Assembly: GCA_021801615.1 (NCBI GenBank)
Contig: JAJYXS010000079.1
Span: 1 to 19,153 of the forward strand
Source: Actinomycetes bacterium
GTDB lineage: Bacteria > Actinomycetota > Acidimicrobiia > Acidimicrobiales > RAAP-2
Direction of reading: 5' to 3'
DNA length: 19,153 nucleotides
Shown here piece by piece: positions 6,469 through 14,226 of this stretch; within the stretch, counting starts at the first letter, position 1, and every line of letters starts with the position of its first letter. The position numbers and the translations under genes were made by a program. The notes under the pieces are model-generated. The model was not told the DNA's origin and did not search any database. It saw nothing but the letters and a program-made list of their open reading frames with translations.

Positions 6469-8256
6469 TCATCGGCTCCAGGCCACCGTCGCATCCTTCG
6501 CGTAGGGGATCTTGAGCTCGAAGCGCTCCATGTCCCACGCCGCGGTCGGGCAGCGTTCCGCGCACAGGCCGCAGTGCACGCAGACGTTCTCGTCCTTCAC
6601 CATCACCCGCCCGGTCTGAGGGAGGGGGGCCGAGACGTACAGCCCCTGCTCGGGGTTGGTCCGGGGCGCGGGCAGCCGCGAGGCCAGCTCGCCCTCGGAC
6701 CCGTTGGCGGTGATGGTGAGGCAGCTCGCCGGGCAGACGTCGATGCAGGCGTCGCACTCGATGCACAGCGGTCCGCTGAAGACCGTCTGGATGTCGCAGT
6801 TCAAGCAGCGCTGCACCTCGCGCGCGGTCTGCTCGGCGGAGAAGCCGAGCTCGACCTCCAAGTTCAAGGCGGAGAAGCGACGGGACAGCTCGACGTGGTC
6901 CATCTGCTGCCGCCCCGCGGGATTGAAGTCGTTCGCGTAGCTCCATTGGCTGATCCCCATCTTCTGGCTGATGAGGTTCATCCCGAACGGCGGCCGCTGG
7001 TCGACCGGCACGCCCTGGCAGTGATTGTGGATCGAGATGGCTGCTTCGTGCGCGTGGGCGACGGCCCAGATGATGTTCTTCGGCCCGAACGCCGAGTCGC
7101 CGCCGAAGAAGACGCCCGGAAGCGTGGACTCCATCGTCTTCTCGTCGACGATCGGGAGGTCCCACTCGCCGAAACGGAGACCGAGGTCTCGCTCGATCCA
7201 GGGGAAGGCGTTCTCCTGGCCGATCGCCAGGATCACGTCGTCGCAGGGGAGCACGACGGTGTCGACGACGCGCGAGTGGGCCGCCGGCTCGTCCCACTCG
7301 AGGATCTCGAACTCCATGCCGGTCAGCTTCCCGTTCTCGACGACGAAGCGCTTGGGCGAGTGGTTCACGAGGATCTCCACGCCCTCCTCCTCGGCGTCCT
7401 CGAGCTCCCAAGGCGAGGCCTTGAAGAAGCCGCGTGGGCGCCGCGCCATCACCTTGATGTCCTTGCCGCCGAGGCGCCGGGACGAGCGGCAGCAGTCCAT
7501 CGCCGTGTTGCCCACCCCGATGATGAGGACGCGCTCGCCGATCGAGGTGGTGTGCCCGAAGGCGATCGACTCCAGCCAATCGATCCCGATGTGGATGTGC
7601 GTCTCGCCGGTCTCGTCCCTCCGGCCCGGAAGCTCGAGCTCCTTGCCGCGCGGAGCCCCGCTGCCGACGAAGACCGCGTCGTACCCCTCTGCGAGGAGCG
7701 CTCGGAGGCTCGTGACCCGCGTGCCGTAGCGGATGTCGACGCCCATGTCGATGATGACCTGGGTCTCCTCGTCGAGCACCGACGCGGGGAGTCGGAATGC
7801 CGGGATGTTCGTGCGCATGAGCCCGCCGGCGGTCTCGTGCTGCTCGAAGATCGTCACCGCATAGCCGAGCGGCAGGAGGTCGTTCGCGACGGTGAGGGAG
7901 GCCGGCCCCGCCCCGACGCACGCGATCCGCTTGCCGTTCTTCTCGGCCGGGGCACGGGGCAGGCGGTCTGCGACGTCGCCGCGCAGATCGGCGGCGACGC
8001 GCTTGAGCCGGCAGATCGCGACCGCCTCGCCGTCCACTCGGGTCCGGCGGCACGCGGGCTCGCAGGGGCGGTCGCAGGTGCGGCCCAGGATCGCCGGGAA
8101 GACGTTCGACTCCCGGTTGAGCAGGTAGGCGTCGTCGTAGCGGCCCTGGGCGATCAGGCGGATGTACTCGGGGACGTTCGTGTGCGCGGGGCAGGCCCAC
8201 TGGCAGTCCACCACGCGGTGGTAGTACGTCGGGTCGGCGACGTCCGTCGGATCCAC
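6469..8256 (-). CDS. GltD-like FAD/NAD(P) oxidoreductase with C-terminal 2x[4Fe-4S] ferredoxin domain
   Basis: Probably passes electrons between NAD(P)H and the ferredoxin centres serving the Kor enzyme encoded next. It has 595 residues, from a GTG with AAAGGG seven bases upstream. The N-terminal iron-sulfur region has CQWACPAH (Cys18, Cys22) and CDRPCEPACRR (Cys61, Cys65, Cys69), as in the glutamate synthase small subunit. The FAD Rossmann motif is VGAGPASLTVANDL at 114-127. The second nucleotide fold is IIGVGNTAMDCCRSSRRLGG at 245-264, and ARRPR at 271-275 may favour NADPH. GVFFGGDSAFGP at 381-392 is the conserved FAD-contact motif. The C-terminus carries two classical clusters, CIECDACIDVCP (Cys498, 501, 504, 508) and CVHCGLCAERCP (Cys559, 562, 565, 569). 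It is first in the operon, 25 bp before korA. The direction of electron flow is inference. Confidence 0.88.
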   Translation of the reverse strand: MDPTDVADPTYYHRVVDCQWACPAHTNVPEYIRLIAQGRYDDAYLLNRESNVFPAILGRTCDRPCEPACRRTRVDGEAVAICRLKRVAADLRGDVADRLPRAPAEKNGKRIACVGAGPASLTVANDLLPLGYAVTIFEQHETAGGLMRTNIPAFRLPASVLDEETQVIIDMGVDIRYGTRVTSLRALLAEGYDAVFVGSGAPRGKELELPGRRDETGETHIHIGIDWLESIAFGHTTSIGERVLIIGVGNTAMDCCRSSRRLGGKDIKVMARRPRGFFKASPWELEDAEEEGVEILVNHSPKRFVVENGKLTGMEFEILEWDEPAAHSRVVDTVVLPCDDVILAIGQENAFPWIERDLGLRFGEWDLPIVDEKTMESTLPGVFFGGDSAFGPKNIIWAVAHAHEAAISIHNHCQGVPVDQRPPFGMNLISQKMGISQWSYANDFNPAGRQQMDHVELSRRFSALNLEVELGFSAEQTAREVQRCLNCDIQTVFSGPLCIECDACIDVCPASCLTITANGSEGELASRLPAPRTNPEQGLYVSAPLPQTGRVMVKDENVCVHCGLCAERCPTAAWDMERFELKIPYAKDATVAWSR

Positions 8257-8282
8257 GAGGCAGCCCTTTCTGGCATCGTCCA

Positions 8283-8300
8283 GCTCGACGGGTGTCGAGC
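8283..8300. promoter_or_regulatory. inverted repeat in the kor operon leader
   Basis: GCTCGAC-GGGT-GTCGAGC is a perfect 7-bp inverted repeat with a 4-base centre, ending 26 bp upstream of the GTG of the first kor gene. It could be an operator or an RNA hairpin just above the ribosome binding site. No promoter boxes are convincing. Confidence 0.45.
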
Positions 8301-8324
8301 GGTGTGGACGTTGACTGGTCTAGC

Positions 8325-8336
8325 GCATGATCATGC
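8325..8336. promoter_or_regulatory. 12-bp perfect palindrome between kor operon and malic enzyme
   Basis: GCATGATCATGC is a perfect dyad and relatively A/T-rich against its surroundings. It lies in the 213-bp divergent gap, about 70 bp from the kor start and 134 bp from the malic enzyme start, a plausible operator position for co-regulating both. The call is positional; no regulator family is implied. Confidence 0.4.
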
Positions 8337-8338
8337 CT

Positions 8339-8423
8339 TGTCCGCGCGTGCTGGGGGCGCTCGGCGACGGCCGTTCCTCCAGCCATCCGGTCGTGGCCCT
8401 GTCCGCGCGTGCTCGGGGGGCTC
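8339..8423. repeat. direct repeat pair, 61 bp apart, upstream of malic enzyme
   Basis: TGTCCGCGCGTGCT occurs at 8339-8352 and at 8400-8413. Each copy is followed by a G-run and GCTCG, so similarity extends over roughly 24 bp. The pair fills the promoter-side region of the malic enzyme gene. It may be two sites for one regulator or the remains of a longer-period repeat. Confidence 0.6.
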
Positions 8424-8469
8424 GCCGGAAGGCCTGACCGGGGTCGCCCCCCTGGGTAGGGTGGCGGGC

Positions 8470-10158
8470 GTGGCGCACCTGCCTCCTGTCGGGACGGTCG
8501 AGACCAAGTTGCGGGGCCGCCAGCTCCTCGCCGACGCACGGCTCAGCCACGGGGTGGGCTTCACCCGCGAGGAGCGGCGAGCCTTCGGCCTGGTCGGCCT
8601 GCTCCCTCCTGCGGTGCTCAGCCTCGACCTGCAGGCGGCGCGCGCGTACCGGCAGTTCTGCGCGCAGCCGAGCGATCTCGCGAAGAACGTCTTCCTCGCC
8701 CTGCTGCGCGAGCGGATCGAGGTCCTGTACTTCCGGCTGCTCCAGGACCACCTCGCCGAGATGCTGCCGATCGTCTACACGCCGACCGTCGGGGAAGCGA
8801 TCCAGCACTTCAGCGCGGAGTTCCGCGGCACCCGCGGCGTCTACCTGTCGGTCGACCACCCCGAGGACGTCGAGGACTCGCTGCGAGCGAGCGAGCTCGG
8901 CCCGGACGACGTGGACGTCATCGTCGCGACCGACGGCGAGGCCATCCTCGGGATCGGGGACTGGGGTGTGGGCGGGATCGCCATCTCGATCGGGAAGCTC
9001 TCGGTGTACACCGCGGCGGGGGGGATCGATCCCAACCGCGCCCTGCCCGTCGTCCTCGACGTCGGCACGAACCGCAAGAGCCTCCTCGACGACCCGCTCT
9101 ACCTGGGCAACCGGCACCCGCGCGTGGACGCTGCCACCTACGACGCCTTCGTGGACTCCTACGTGCAGGCCGTGAGGCGCCTGTTCCCCCACGCGCTGCT
9201 GCACTGGGAGGACCTCGGCGCGGCCAACGCGCACCGCGTGCTCTCCCGTTACCAGGACCAGTGCTCGACCTTCAACGACGACGTGCAGGGGACCGGGGCC
9301 GTGGTCCTGGCCGCGGTGCTGTCCGCGCTGCGCGCGGCCGGCGGACGTCTTCGGGACCAGCGGGTCGTGATCCACGGAGCCGGCACGGCAGGCATCGGCA
9401 TCGCCGAGCAGCTCGCCGCCGCGATCGAAGAGGACGGGGCGACGGACGGCCGCAGCGCGATCTGGGCGTTGTCGAGCCGGGGCCTGCTGCGCTCCTCCAC
9501 AGCGCAGCTGCGCGACTTCCAGCGGCCGTTCGCTCGCGCCAACGAGGAGGTGGCGGGCTTCGCCAGGGACCGGGACGGTCGGATCGGCCTCGCCGAGGTC
9601 GTCCGGCAGGTCCGCCCGACGGTCCTCGTCGGCACCTCCGGACAGCCCCGGAGCTTCGGCGAAGAGGTCGTCCGGGCGATGGCGGCGCACTGCGAGCGCC
9701 CGATCGTCATGCCGCTTTCGAACCCGACCTCCCTGTCGGAGGCCGATCCAGGCGACGTCCTCGCGTGGACGGAGGGTCGGGCGCTCGTGGCGACCGGCAG
9801 CCCGTTCCCGCCCGTCACGATCGGCGGGGAGACCTTCGACGTCGCCCAGGCCAACAACGCGCTCGTCTTCCCGGGTCTCGGGCTCGGCGCGATCGTCGCC
9901 CGGGCGTCCCGGGTGACGCCGGGGATGCTGCGTGCCGCCGCCGAGGCGATCGCCGAGCAGGTCGACGCCACGCGCCCAGGGGCGTCGATCCTCCCCCCGG
10001 TCGACACCCTCCGCCAGACCTCTGCGGCCGTCGCGGCCGCCGTGGCCCGCGCGGCCGTGAAGGACGGCGTCGCCCGCCGGGACGAGGGGACGTTCCACGA
10101 CGCGGTGGTAGAGGCGATGTGGCAGCCCGTCTACCGGCCTCTCCGCCCTGCGGACTGA
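8470..10158 (+). CDS. maeA: malic enzyme (NAD-type, MaeA family)
   Basis: Oxidative decarboxylation of malate to pyruvate and CO2, with reduction of NAD(P). The 562-residue protein matches the large bacterial/eukaryotic malic enzyme family from end to end. Hallmarks: FTREERRAFGLVGLLPP at 31-47; catalytic Tyr103 in IVYTPTVGEA; ATDGEAILGIGDWGVGG at 153-169; catalytic Lys176 in IGKLSVYTAAGGI; metal ligands Glu247/Asp248 in HWEDLG and Asp270 in FNDDVQGTG; the NAD fold HGAGTAGIG at 302-310; and the MPLSNPTSLSEA and ALVATGSPFPPV blocks. I chose the GTG at 8470, which has GGGTAGGG about 8 bp upstream; a GTG at 8461 is the alternative. NAD preference is inherited from the family, not read from residues. 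It is divergent from the kor operon and convergent with the helicase gene. Confidence 0.94.
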   Translation: MAHLPPVGTVETKLRGRQLLADARLSHGVGFTREERRAFGLVGLLPPAVLSLDLQAARAYRQFCAQPSDLAKNVFLALLRERIEVLYFRLLQDHLAEMLPIVYTPTVGEAIQHFSAEFRGTRGVYLSVDHPEDVEDSLRASELGPDDVDVIVATDGEAILGIGDWGVGGIAISIGKLSVYTAAGGIDPNRALPVVLDVGTNRKSLLDDPLYLGNRHPRVDAATYDAFVDSYVQAVRRLFPHALLHWEDLGAANAHRVLSRYQDQCSTFNDDVQGTGAVVLAAVLSALRAAGGRLRDQRVVIHGAGTAGIGIAEQLAAAIEEDGATDGRSAIWALSSRGLLRSSTAQLRDFQRPFARANEEVAGFARDRDGRIGLAEVVRQVRPTVLVGTSGQPRSFGEEVVRAMAAHCERPIVMPLSNPTSLSEADPGDVLAWTEGRALVATGSPFPPVTIGGETFDVAQANNALVFPGLGLGAIVARASRVTPGMLRAAAEAIAEQVDATRPGASILPPVDTLRQTSAAVAAAVARAAVKDGVARRDEGTFHDAVVEAMWQPVYRPLRPAD

Positions 10159-10165
10159 TCCCGAG

Positions 10166-10240
10166 CCCCGGGCCCGACTCGCCCTGCCCCGGGCCCGACT
10201 CGCCCTGCCCCGGGCCCGACTCGCCCTGCCCCGGACCCTG
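10166..10240. repeat. 21-bp tandem repeat after malic enzyme
   Basis: Three identical units beginning CCCCGGGCCCGACTCGCC and ending CTG start at 10166, 10187 and 10208, followed by a truncated CCCCGGACCCTG. The array begins 7 bp after the malic enzyme stop and runs into the terminator hairpin. The central CCCGGGCCCG is self-complementary, so each unit can also fold locally. Confidence 0.93.
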
Positions 10241-10271
10241 ATCCCAGATCCCCGACCCCCGGGGTCCGGGG
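10229..10271. terminator. bidirectional terminator hairpin between convergent genes
   Basis: CCCCGGACCC (10229-10238) pairs perfectly with GGGTCCGGGG (10262-10271) as a 10-bp stem, with a smaller GACCC/GGGTC hairpin nested in the loop. It is placed exactly between the malic enzyme and the helicase stop codon (complement of 10272-10274). No U-tract is present, as is common at high GC. Confidence 0.6.
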
Positions 10272-13200
10272 TCAGTCCAGGAGGCCTCTGATCTCGGCTG
10301 CGGTGAGCGCTCCGGACTCGAACCCGCCGCTGTCGATGACGCTCGAGAACAGCGCGGCCTTCTTCGCCTTCAGCGCCATCACCTTCTCTTCGATCGTCCC
10401 CTTCGCGACGAGCCGGTAGACCATCACGTGCCTCGTCTGGCCCATCCGGTGCACCCGGTCGACCGCCTGGGCCTCGGTCGCCGGGTTCCACCAGGGGTCG
10501 AGCAGGATGCAGTAGTCGGCCTCGGTGAGGTTCAGACCGAACCCTCCGGCCTTCAGGCTGATGAGGAAGACGGGGACCTCGCCCGAGCGGAACTCCGAGA
10601 GCACGGCTGTCCGGCGCGTGGTGCGTCCGTCGAGGTAGCAGTGGGGGATGCCCGCCGCCCGTACGCGCTCGCGCGCCATGGACAGGAAACGGGTGAACTG
10701 GCTGAACACGAGGACCCGGTGGCCGTCGGCAACGACCTCCTCCAACATCTCCATGAGCGCGTCCAGCTTGGTCGAGGGAACCCTCTGGCGAGCCGGGTCG
10801 ACCAGGCCGGCGCTGAGGGACGCCTGGCGCAGCACCGTGAGGGACTGGAGGATCTGGAAGCGGTTCCGCTGGACGTTGTCGAGCAGCCCGAGGACCTTCT
10901 GGCGCTCGCGCTGGAGGTAGGTCTGGTACAGCTTGCGGTGCTGGGGTCCGAGCTCGAGCTCGACCACCTGCTCCTGCTTCGCGGGGAGGTCCTGGGCCAC
11001 CTGCTCCTTGGACCTGCGCAGCAGCAGCGGCTTGATCCTGCGCCGCAGCAGGGCCAGCTTGTCCTCGTCGGCGCGTCGCTCGATCGGCTGGCGGTAGTAC
11101 TCGTTGAACCGCTCCGCGCCGCCGAGCAAGCCCGGCGAGGTGATCGACAGCAGCGCCCACAGCTCCATCAGGTGGTTCTCCATCGGGGTGCCGGTCATCG
11201 CCAGCTTGAAGCGGACCGGGAGCGTCTTGGCCCGCTGGTACCCGTGGGAGTGCACGTTCTTCACGAACTGCGCCTCGTCGAGGACGAGACCGGCCCACTG
11301 CTGCTTCTCGTAGTCGTCGTACTCCAGGCGGAAGAGCGCGTAGGAGGTGACCACCACGTCCGCTCGGGCTGCGATGTCGAACAAGGTGCGGTCCCGCCGC
11401 CGAGAGGTGGCGTTCACGGTCTCGATACGGAGCCGTGGGGCGAACTTGCGGCACTCGCTGGCCCACGTCCCCACGACGCTGGTCGGCGCGACCACGAGGA
11501 ACGGCACGTCGCATCCTCCCTGCTCGCCCCCCCGGCCCTGTGCGTCCTGACCGCTCGGCTCACCCTGCTCGCCCCCCTGGCCCTGTGCGTCCTGACCGCT
11601 CGGCTCACCCTGCGCGCCCCGCTGGCTCTCCTTCCCACCTGGGCCCCGCTCGTCCTTTTCGCGGAGGTGGCAGATGAGCGCCAGCACCTGGAGCGTCTTT
11701 CCGAGCCCCATGTCGTCGGCGAGGATGCCCCCGAGCCCGAGCTCGTAGAGGAACACGAGCCAGTCGAAGCCGACCTGCTGGTAGGGGCGCAGGCACGCGT
11801 CGAGACCTGCGGGGACCGGGTGCACGGTCCGGTCCGAGGCTGTGGCGAGCGCCCGCACCGAGCGCTCCCACTCGGAGGCCTGGGCGGACAGCACGCCAAG
11901 GCGCTCGAGGTCCGTCCACAGGCTGGCCTGGTAGCGGGTGACCCGGATGCGGTCGCCGTCGGCGCCGTGGAGCGCCCTCGCCTCCTCGATCAGCTGGGCG
12001 AGCTCCCGCAGGGCCGGGTCCTCGAGGGAGAAGTAGGTGCCCGAGGGCAGGATCATGTGGGATTGGCCGGTCGCGAGCGCGGTGAACAGCTCGACGAAGG
12101 GCACCTGCTCGCCGCCGACGCGCACCTCGACGGTGAGGTCGAACCAGTCCTGGCCAGGGTCGCTGGTCTCGCAGAGGGTGACGGTGGGCGCCTCCGGGGC
12201 CTCGCGGTACCTCGGGTGCTCCCCTGTGTGCTCGACGACGAGGCCCGGGATTGCTTCGAGGTCGGGCAGCACGTCGGTGAGGAAGCGAACGGTGTCCATC
12301 CCCTGCAACGAGACCTGTGGCTCGAGCCGGTCGCCCAGCGGCGCGAGGTGCCGGCCCGCCGGGTGCTCGAGCACCTGCCTCCAGGCGGAGGCGGCCCGTG
12401 CGGCCGGACCGCCGTGCACGGCGCGTTGGGGGTCCTCCAGCACCTCCCGCCAGTCGGTCCCCGGCACGCCCGTCCACCACGTGAGCTCCAGGCGGTGGTC
12501 CTCGCCGTGGCGCAGTGTGAGGATCAAGGACTCCTCGGGGAGCTCGGGGAGCTCGACGGTCCCGTCGGCGGACTCGATGCGCACGTGCCTGGACAGGCGT
12601 GGGTACACCGCGTGGAAGAAGCGCTCCCGGTCCTCCTCCGGCACGACGACCTGCGCGCCGGAGAGGAGGGCCGCCCACGGCGCTGTGGGCAGCGCGGGGA
12701 GGCGGGCGAAGGAGAGCGCGCCTGGCGCGTTGGGTGACGCGGCCTCCGGAGGGTCCCACCAGGCGATGCCGTGGGGAGGCGTGCCGATCGGCTGGCAACC
12801 GGCGCGGCCGAGCGGGACGGCGAGGATGCCCACCGTGAGCCGGGGGCGGAAGCTGAGCCCGGCTCCCCCCGCGTCCGGCCAGGCGCTCGCGTCGAAGGAG
12901 AGCTGCGCTTCGAGGCGGTGGAGGGTGATCCGCAGCGCCCGGCGGGACGCGCCGACGAGCGGGATCCCCGAGTCCTCCGCCTCGGCGAGCAGGTCCCAGA
13001 TGCGCCTGCTGTCGACGGCGTCGAGCCACACCTCCTCGGCGGAAGCGTAAGGAGAGGTGCGCGACGCGCCGGCGGTGGTGACCGCCCGCAGCTCCTTCAG
13101 CACCCGGAGCTGCGTGGCCGAGCACCGCAACCTGCCCCAGCCCAACGCGAGGTAGTCGACTGTCCGCCAGGAGACCCCTGAGCGCACCCAGTTCCCCGAG

Positions 13201-13796
13201 CCTCCCGGGACCACGGGGTGGACCCGGATGCGCCGGCTCGGACCGTCCACTTGGGACTCGAGCGACGCCGGCGCACCCCTCCCGGCGGCGACGGTGACCA
13301 GCTCGAACTGCAACGCGACCGTCGCCGGCGCGTCGATGCGAGGAGCGTCGCGACCGATGGCGCCCGCGCCGACGAAGGCGTCGACGAACGCGTCCCAGAT
13401 CACGAGGTCCGGTGAGCCGCCGGGTCCCTCCGGTCGGGGCGTCGCGGCGGTGCCCGAGGTCCCGAGCGCCGGGATCGGCAACGGGGTGGTCGCGTGCGGC
13501 TCCGGGCGCTGGAGCGTCGAGAGCAGCAGCGCGGCCGCGTGCGTGCAGTCGGAGCCGACCGGGCAGGTGCACTCGCCGTCCACCGACACGAGCCGACCGT
13601 TCCGCGTTCGCTCGAGGTCGACCGTGACCTCGTAGGGCAGCGCGCCGCTGCCCCGGACCGACCCGCTGACACGCTCGCCGTCGGGGTCCCAGTCCGCGCA
13701 GAGCACGGCGCCGTTCGAGACGTACGCCCTGGCCCTCGCGAGCGTCGGCCGATCGAAGCACCCCTCGACCACCTCGAGGTCGAGCTCATGGATCAT
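10272..13796 (-). CDS. SWIM zinc-finger SNF2-family DNA helicase/translocase
   Basis: ATP-dependent double-stranded DNA translocase of the bacterial SNF2 family, 1174 residues; its biological role is not established. An N-terminal SWIM zinc finger is at 76-86 (Cys76-x-Cys78-x5-Cys84-x-His86, in ECTCPVGSDCTH). A long, poorly conserved middle region follows. The helicase core starts near 665 (LDACLRPYQQVGFDWL). It has Walker A DDMGLGKT with Lys700, VVAPTSVVGTWASE (motif Ia), Walker B LDEAQ near 840, TGTPMENHLMELW (motif III), and the C-terminal lobe with LVFSQFTRF, KAGGFGLNLTEAD and QAVDRVHRMGQ (motif VI). A low-complexity Gly/Gln/Glu insert of about 45 residues sits between motifs I and Ia. 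The ATG at 13796 (MIHELD) has GAGGAGG ten bases upstream. An upstream in-frame reading to 13883 is translated repeat and is rejected. Confidence 0.92.
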   Translation of the reverse strand: MIHELDLEVVEGCFDRPTLARARAYVSNGAVLCADWDPDGERVSGSVRGSGALPYEVTVDLERTRNGRLVSVDGECTCPVGSDCTHAAALLLSTLQRPEPHATTPLPIPALGTSGTAATPRPEGPGGSPDLVIWDAFVDAFVGAGAIGRDAPRIDAPATVALQFELVTVAAGRGAPASLESQVDGPSRRIRVHPVVPGGSGNWVRSGVSWRTVDYLALGWGRLRCSATQLRVLKELRAVTTAGASRTSPYASAEEVWLDAVDSRRIWDLLAEAEDSGIPLVGASRRALRITLHRLEAQLSFDASAWPDAGGAGLSFRPRLTVGILAVPLGRAGCQPIGTPPHGIAWWDPPEAASPNAPGALSFARLPALPTAPWAALLSGAQVVVPEEDRERFFHAVYPRLSRHVRIESADGTVELPELPEESLILTLRHGEDHRLELTWWTGVPGTDWREVLEDPQRAVHGGPAARAASAWRQVLEHPAGRHLAPLGDRLEPQVSLQGMDTVRFLTDVLPDLEAIPGLVVEHTGEHPRYREAPEAPTVTLCETSDPGQDWFDLTVEVRVGGEQVPFVELFTALATGQSHMILPSGTYFSLEDPALRELAQLIEEARALHGADGDRIRVTRYQASLWTDLERLGVLSAQASEWERSVRALATASDRTVHPVPAGLDACLRPYQQVGFDWLVFLYELGLGGILADDMGLGKTLQVLALICHLREKDERGPGGKESQRGAQGEPSGQDAQGQGGEQGEPSGQDAQGRGGEQGGCDVPFLVVAPTSVVGTWASECRKFAPRLRIETVNATSRRRDRTLFDIAARADVVVTSYALFRLEYDDYEKQQWAGLVLDEAQFVKNVHSHGYQRAKTLPVRFKLAMTGTPMENHLMELWALLSITSPGLLGGAERFNEYYRQPIERRADEDKLALLRRRIKPLLLRRSKEQVAQDLPAKQEQVVELELGPQHRKLYQTYLQRERQKVLGLLDNVQRNRFQILQSLTVLRQASLSAGLVDPARQRVPSTKLDALMEMLEEVVADGHRVLVFSQFTRFLSMARERVRAAGIPHCYLDGRTTRRTAVLSEFRSGEVPVFLISLKAGGFGLNLTEADYCILLDPWWNPATEAQAVDRVHRMGQTRHVMVYRLVAKGTIEEKVMALKAKKAALFSSVIDSGGFESGALTAAEIRGLLD
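11518..11625 (-). repeat. 45-bp in-frame repeat inside the helicase gene
   Basis: Two near-identical 45-bp units at 11518-11562 and 11563-11607, plus a decayed third (about 11608-11625). On the coding strand they encode the 15-residue unit EPSGQDAQG(Q/R)GGEQG. The units differ by a single C/T in the region I compared, so the duplication is recent or homogenised. They form a hydrophilic loop between helicase motifs I and Ia, where relatives go almost directly from the motif I helix to the LVVAP strand. Confidence 0.93.
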
Positions 13797-13810
13797 CGAC
13801 GCCCAGCCTC

Positions 13811-13880
13811 CTCTTCCCGAGGGCCTCTCCCCGGGGGCCTCTTCCCGAGGGCCTCTTCCCGGGGGCCTCTTCCCGGGGGC
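13811..13880. repeat. 14-bp tandem repeat in the helicase leader
   Basis: Five 14-bp units (CTCTTCCC(G/A)... type, consensus CTCTTCCCGGGGGC) start at 13811, 13825, 13839, 13853 and 13867. A sixth, degenerate copy lies near 13897-13910 after a pyrimidine-rich CATTGTTCTCTTCTTCTC. The first unit begins 15 bp upstream of the helicase ATG, and its purine-rich complement supplies or adjoins the GAGGAGG ribosome binding site. Copy-number change would therefore move anything upstream of that site. Confidence 0.92.
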
Positions 13881-13910
13881 CATTGTTCTCTTCTTCTCTT
13901 CCCCGAGGGC

Positions 13911-14226
13911 CCTTCTTCGCAGCCGAAGCTACCCGTGGGCAGTGACGACGCGGGGGATCCTCGGTGACCAGGGGCGACGCTGCCACTGGCGCGGCGAGGA
14001 GTGCTGGCGCCGGGCGCGCTAGCCCTGCAGCGCGCAGGAACGGCCTTCGGACGGCGCGCTCCTCTCGGATCGAGCGCACAGTGCAGCCGAAAAGTTGATC
14101 AGCTGTTGAGAATCAGTAGCGGGATCGGTGGCATCTGTCTGCGAGACTTCTGCAGGCACGTTCGGACCGGGGGCCGGACGCAGGGGAATGGGAAGCGCTG
14201 GCGGACGCGAAGCGGAGGGCACGGGG
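13911..14226. other. divergent intergenic region, helicase / pilus operon
   Basis: About 316 bp between the helicase leader repeat and the pilT start. It holds an inverted repeat GCGCGCT-(8 nt)-AGCGCGC at 14014-14035. A relatively A/T-rich patch at about 14090-14120 (AAAGTTGATCAGCTGTTGAG) is the best place for the pilus promoter, with TTGATC at 14095-14100 as a weak -35 candidate and no clear -10. I see no RNA gene and no supportable small protein. Confidence 0.45.

Noticed and set aside
3009..6515. A 1168-codon plus-strand open frame antisense to the kor genes
   Set aside because: It is a shadow of high-GC codon bias opposite korA/korB. It has no family resemblance, is full of Arg/Val/Asp runs and begins in repeats. 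The minus-strand genes have full sets of catalytic motifs.
6178..8469. Long upstream in-frame extension of the malic enzyme
   Set aside because: It is antisense to the flavoprotein gene and has no known domain. Homology to malic enzyme begins only after 8470.
13786..14079. 97-codon minus-strand frame with a signal-peptide-like start (MRSIREERAVRRPFLRAAG)
   Set aside because: More than half is translated 14-bp repeat, it overlaps the helicase start in another frame, and I see no ribosome binding site.
14095..14122. sigma70-type promoter TTGATC-16-TAGCGG for the pilus operon
   Set aside because: The -10 match is poor. It is mentioned only as the best A/T-rich location, not as a called promoter.
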